Notes under the pieces: generated by a model | Seen by the model: only the letters and a program-made list of their open reading frames with translations | What the model was told of the DNA's origin: nothing | The model's database searches: none | Translations under genes and position numbers: made by a program | Origin: Minisyncoccota bacterium | Lineage (GTDB): Bacteria; Patescibacteriota; Minisyncoccia; Phycocordibacterales; GCA-2747955 | Length of the DNA stretch: 7,133 bases | Reading direction: 5' to 3' | Assembly (NCBI GenBank): GCA_938010795.1 | Contig: CALLVB010000031.1 | Coordinates: 1-7,133 of the forward strand | Shown here: positions 5,971 through 7,133 of the stretch, in pieces | How positions within the stretch are numbered: the first letter of the stretch is position 1 | Layout: each line of letters opens with the position of its first letter

Positions 5971-5982
5971 ATATACGTATAT
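5971..5982. repeat. 12-bp perfect palindrome ATATACGTATAT
   Basis: A perfect dyad centred between 5976 and 5977, located 22 bases after the first pilin stop and 18 bases upstream of the TATAAT at 6000-6005. It shares an ACGT core with the longer palindrome at 6028-6055. Its position just upstream of a -10 box suits an operator, but that is inference. Confidence 0.5.
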
Positions 5983-5999
5983 TTGTAAAGAATCACTAG

Positions 6000-6005
6000 T
6001 ATAAT
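6000..6005 (+). promoter_or_regulatory. possible promoter of the second pilin gene (TATAAT)
   Basis: A consensus TATAAT lies 118 bases upstream of the second pilin ATG at 6124, with no convincing -35 and no TGn extension. Used as a promoter it would give a leader of roughly 110 bases containing the inverted repeat at 6028-6055, in contrast to the leaderless pattern elsewhere. A weaker alternative is CATAAT at 6114-6119, four bases before the ATG. The 175-base gap between the pilin genes has no open frame worth calling. Confidence 0.4.
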
Positions 6006-6027
6006 GATTTCAGGTCGGATGTTAAGA

Positions 6028-6055
6028 AAATTTTAAAACGTACGTTTTTAAATTT
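6028..6055. repeat. 28-bp inverted repeat in the pilin intergenic region
   Basis: The core AAAACGTACGTTTT (6035-6048) is a perfect 14-bp palindrome. Flanking AAATTT-type arms extend it to 28 bp with one mismatched pair (6034 and 6049). There is no loop, so it is better as a DNA dyad (protein-binding site) than as an RNA hairpin terminator, although the T-rich right flank leaves weak termination possible. Confidence 0.6.
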
Positions 6056-6123
6056 AATTTGTTTGTAGAAAGAATTTTTAATTCAATCTACTTATTGTTA
6101 TTACTAAATTAATCATAATTACT

Positions 6124-6528
6124 ATGACACAATCACAAAAAGGAGGATTTACTCTTATCGAACTTCTAGTAGTAATCGCTATCATTGGTATTCTATCAGC
6201 GGTAGTTGTTACTTCTCTAACAGGAGCACGACAAGACGCAACAGACGCACGAGTTATTGCTTCAATGCAACAATTCCAAACTGCGATGACTCTTAATGTT
6301 ACAGACGCTGGACTATTCCCAGGGAACGGAGACATTGACGGATTTGCATTTGCAGACCTTACAGCAGCAGGTGTTGATACATCAGGAGTTTCTGCAACAG
6401 CATCACAAACTTACTGTGTAGACTACACTCTACTAGTAGAGCGAGATAACGGAGACGACACATACGTTGTTGACGAAACTGGAGCACGATACGGAGATTC
6501 AGCAGTTGCATCAGAAGTATGTGCATAA
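6124..6528 (+). CDS. type IV pilin-like protein (probable major pilin)
   Basis: The 134-residue protein begins MTQSQKGG then FTLIELLVVIAIIGILS. The predicted prepilin peptidase site is after G8, mature F9 would be N-methylated, and E13 is the +5 glutamate. One N-terminal helix (9-33) is followed by an acidic globular domain with C98 in TYCVDYTL and C133 near the end, the same spacing logic as the first pilin; the motif Y-C-V-x-Y is shared. The genes share 17 identical bases (5571-5587 and 6145-6161) at the cleavage site and are tandem paralogues. Codon use is strongly biased: GAC for 10 of 13 Asp and CGA for all four Arg (R36, R43, R107, R122), which fits a highly expressed major subunit. AAAAGGAGG at 6138-6146 resembles a ribosome site but lies inside the gene, encoding K-G-G. 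A strong terminator follows the TAA. Confidence 0.92.
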   Translation: MTQSQKGGFTLIELLVVIAIIGILSAVVVTSLTGARQDATDARVIASMQQFQTAMTLNVTDAGLFPGNGDIDGFAFADLTAAGVDTSGVSATASQTYCVDYTLLVERDNGDDTYVVDETGARYGDSAVASEVCA

Positions 6529-6548
6529 TAACTATTTAGTTATTTACA

Positions 6549-6582
6549 CAAATAAAAAACACCTCCGGGTGTTTTTTATTTG
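6549..6582 (+). terminator. rho-independent terminator after the second pilin gene
   Basis: A 15-bp stem (6549-6563 with 6568-6582) has CACC/GGTG next to the TCCG loop and six A-T pairs below, giving TTTTTT on the 3' side and AAAAAA on the 5' side, so it could act in both directions. A smaller AT-rich hairpin (6527-6534 with 6537-6544) starts at the stop codon. The terminator overlaps the putative -35 box of the rplJ promoter. Confidence 0.88.
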
Positions 6583-6607
6583 CATAAGAAATTCTAAGTG
6601 GTATTAT
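6580..6607 (+). promoter_or_regulatory. rplJ operon promoter, extended -10 (TGG-TATTAT)
   Basis: TATTAT at 6602-6607 carries a TGG extension at 6599-6601, and TTGCAT at 6580-6585 sits 16 bases upstream as a weak -35. The predicted start near 6614 falls just before the first element of the L10 leader (6617), which supports the assignment. Confidence 0.6.
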
Positions 6608-6616
6608 ATCGAGTAT

Positions 6617-6707
6617 CAAAAGGCCGAAGACAGGGAGTGATCAATAATGATCTTAATTTCTTCCCGAGGTCGAGTCTCACTCAGACGCCTTTTGGGGCGT
6701 ATTTTTT
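6617..6707 (+). ncRNA. ribosomal protein L10 leader (rplJ attenuator)
   Basis: This cis-acting leader shows the known L10 leader elements. CCGAAGACAGGGA at 6624-6636 and TCCCGAGG at 6662-6669 form a GGGA/TCCC stem and a GGCC/GGTC stem (6622-6625 with 6668-6671) joined by a kink-turn-like internal loop with GA on both strands. The upper part has a GATCA/TGATC hairpin (6639-6643 with 6648-6652) and the conserved CTTAAT (6652-6657). AGACAG and CTTA resemble the L10 site of 23S rRNA, so L10 can bind its own mRNA. CAAAAGGC at 6617-6624 is perfectly complementary to GCCTTTTG at 6687-6694, an antiterminator that excludes both the terminator hairpin and the GGCC stem. Inference: L10 (with L7/L12) stabilises the kink-turn fold, frees the terminator and shuts off rplJ when in excess, as established in Bacillus subtilis. 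Confidence 0.85.
6685..6707 (+). terminator. attenuator terminator inside the L10 leader
   Basis: ACGCC at 6685-6689 pairs with GGCGT at 6696-6700, plus a U-G pair, around a short T-rich loop, and is followed by A and TTTTTT at 6702-6707. The 5' half and loop are the same bases used by the antiterminator pairing with 6617-6624, so termination is conditional. It lies 35 bases before the rplJ start. Confidence 0.82.
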
Positions 6708-6742
6708 ATACAAAAAGTGCGCTATTAGATAAACAACATCTT

Positions 6743-7133
6743 ATGGCATTAACAAAAGATAGAAAGAAAGAATTATTTGATAAAGCAAAAGATATTTTTG
6801 CTACTTCAAACTCTGCTGTGTTTGTACAAACACAAGGGCTTGGAGCAAATGATGCAAACACTATGCGAGCAGAAATGACTGGAGAACATGTTGGATACTC
6901 AGTAATTAAAAAGACTCTTACCAAGCGAGCGCTTGAAGAATCTGGGATTACTGGAGATATGCCAGAGTTTCCAGCCGAAGTTGCTATTGCATACGGAGAA
7001 GATTTGATCGCACCAGCTCGCCTGGTTCGAACATACGAGAAGAAACATAACGAGAATATTTCAATTCTTGGAGGAATCTTTGAAGGAAGATATATGGACA
7101 AAGCTGAGATGACTGAAATCGCTGATATTCCAG
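6743..7133 (+). CDS. rplJ: 50S ribosomal protein L10 (5' part, runs off the window)
   Basis: L10 anchors the L7/L12 dimers to 23S rRNA to form the ribosomal stalk that recruits translation factors. The 130 codons in view begin MALTKDRKKELFDKAKDIFA and follow the family: a helical start, then SAVFVQTQGLGANDANTMRAEM at about 24-45, YSVIKKTLTKRALEE at 52-66 (the K-N/K-TL-KRAL rRNA-binding stretch), and ISILGGIFEGRYMDK at 106-120. The normal length is about 165-180, so some 35-50 residues including the L7/L12-binding C-terminal helix lie beyond the edge. The L10 leader just upstream confirms the identity. No Shine-Dalgarno sequence precedes the ATG. The usual next gene, rplL, would be outside the window. 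Confidence 0.95.
   Translation, partial: MALTKDRKKELFDKAKDIFATSNSAVFVQTQGLGANDANTMRAEMTGEHVGYSVIKKTLTKRALEESGITGDMPEFPAEVAIAYGEDLIAPARLVRTYEKKHNENISILGGIFEGRYMDKAEMTEIADIP

Noticed and set aside
6138..6146. AAAAGGAGG as a ribosome binding site for an internal start in the second pilin
   Set aside because: No start codon follows at a usable distance, and these codons encode the K-G-G just before the prepilin peptidase cleavage site.
31..6528. Full genetic code 25 (UGA = Gly throughout)
   Set aside because: Only one in-frame UGA is found in about 2,100 codons, while code 25 genomes use UGA often for glycine. The reassignment is kept only as one explanation of the ligA site.
6706..7101. Minus-strand open frame across rplJ
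   Set aside because: The + strand encodes an unmistakable L10 with its leader; the minus-strand product has no recognisable features.

Overview
The window looks like part of the chromosome of a bacterium from the Candidate Phyla Radiation (Patescibacteria), most likely a Parcubacteria-type lineage. This is an inference. It rests on LigA and GatA wording typical of that group as I remember it, a LigA zinc finger that has lost two of its four cysteines, short type IV pilin genes, very compact intergenic regions and moderately low GC. All genes lie on the + strand, and there are no tRNAs, insertion sequences or CRISPR arrays.

Layout. Positions 31-2049 encode NAD-dependent DNA ligase (ligA), interrupted by one in-frame UGA at 1915-1917 inside the C-terminal BRCT domain; the homology continues in the same frame to a UAA at 2047-2049. 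Next is a 52-codon gene of unknown function (2094-2252) with its own promoter, a strong Shine-Dalgarno sequence and a terminator. The gatC-gatA operon (2322-4024) encodes two subunits of the tRNA-dependent amidotransferase and ends at a perfect 13-bp terminator; gatB is not here. A membrane protein with a HEPN-like R-x4-H C-terminal domain follows (4093-4887), then the ribosome-assembly GTPase ysxC/engB (4945-5511), two tandem type IV pilin-like genes (5559-5948 and 6124-6528), and the start of rplJ (ribosomal protein L10, 6743 to the window edge). rplJ is preceded by a recognisable L10 leader with mutually exclusive terminator and antiterminator pairings.

Expression logic. Most transcription units start with a TATAAT-like -10 box, usually with an upstream TGn (extended -10), only 6 to 11 nt before the ATG and with no Shine-Dalgarno sequence. 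This predicts leaderless or nearly leaderless mRNAs. The 52-codon gene is the clear exception. Terminators abut or overlap the next promoter. All eight complete reading frames end in UAA or UAG and none in UGA, which bears on how the UGA in ligA should be read.

Most interesting points: the UGA in ligA at a site that is normally Gly or Ala, the L10 attenuator, the leaderless promoter pattern, the HEPN-like membrane protein, and the palindromic region between the two pilin genes.
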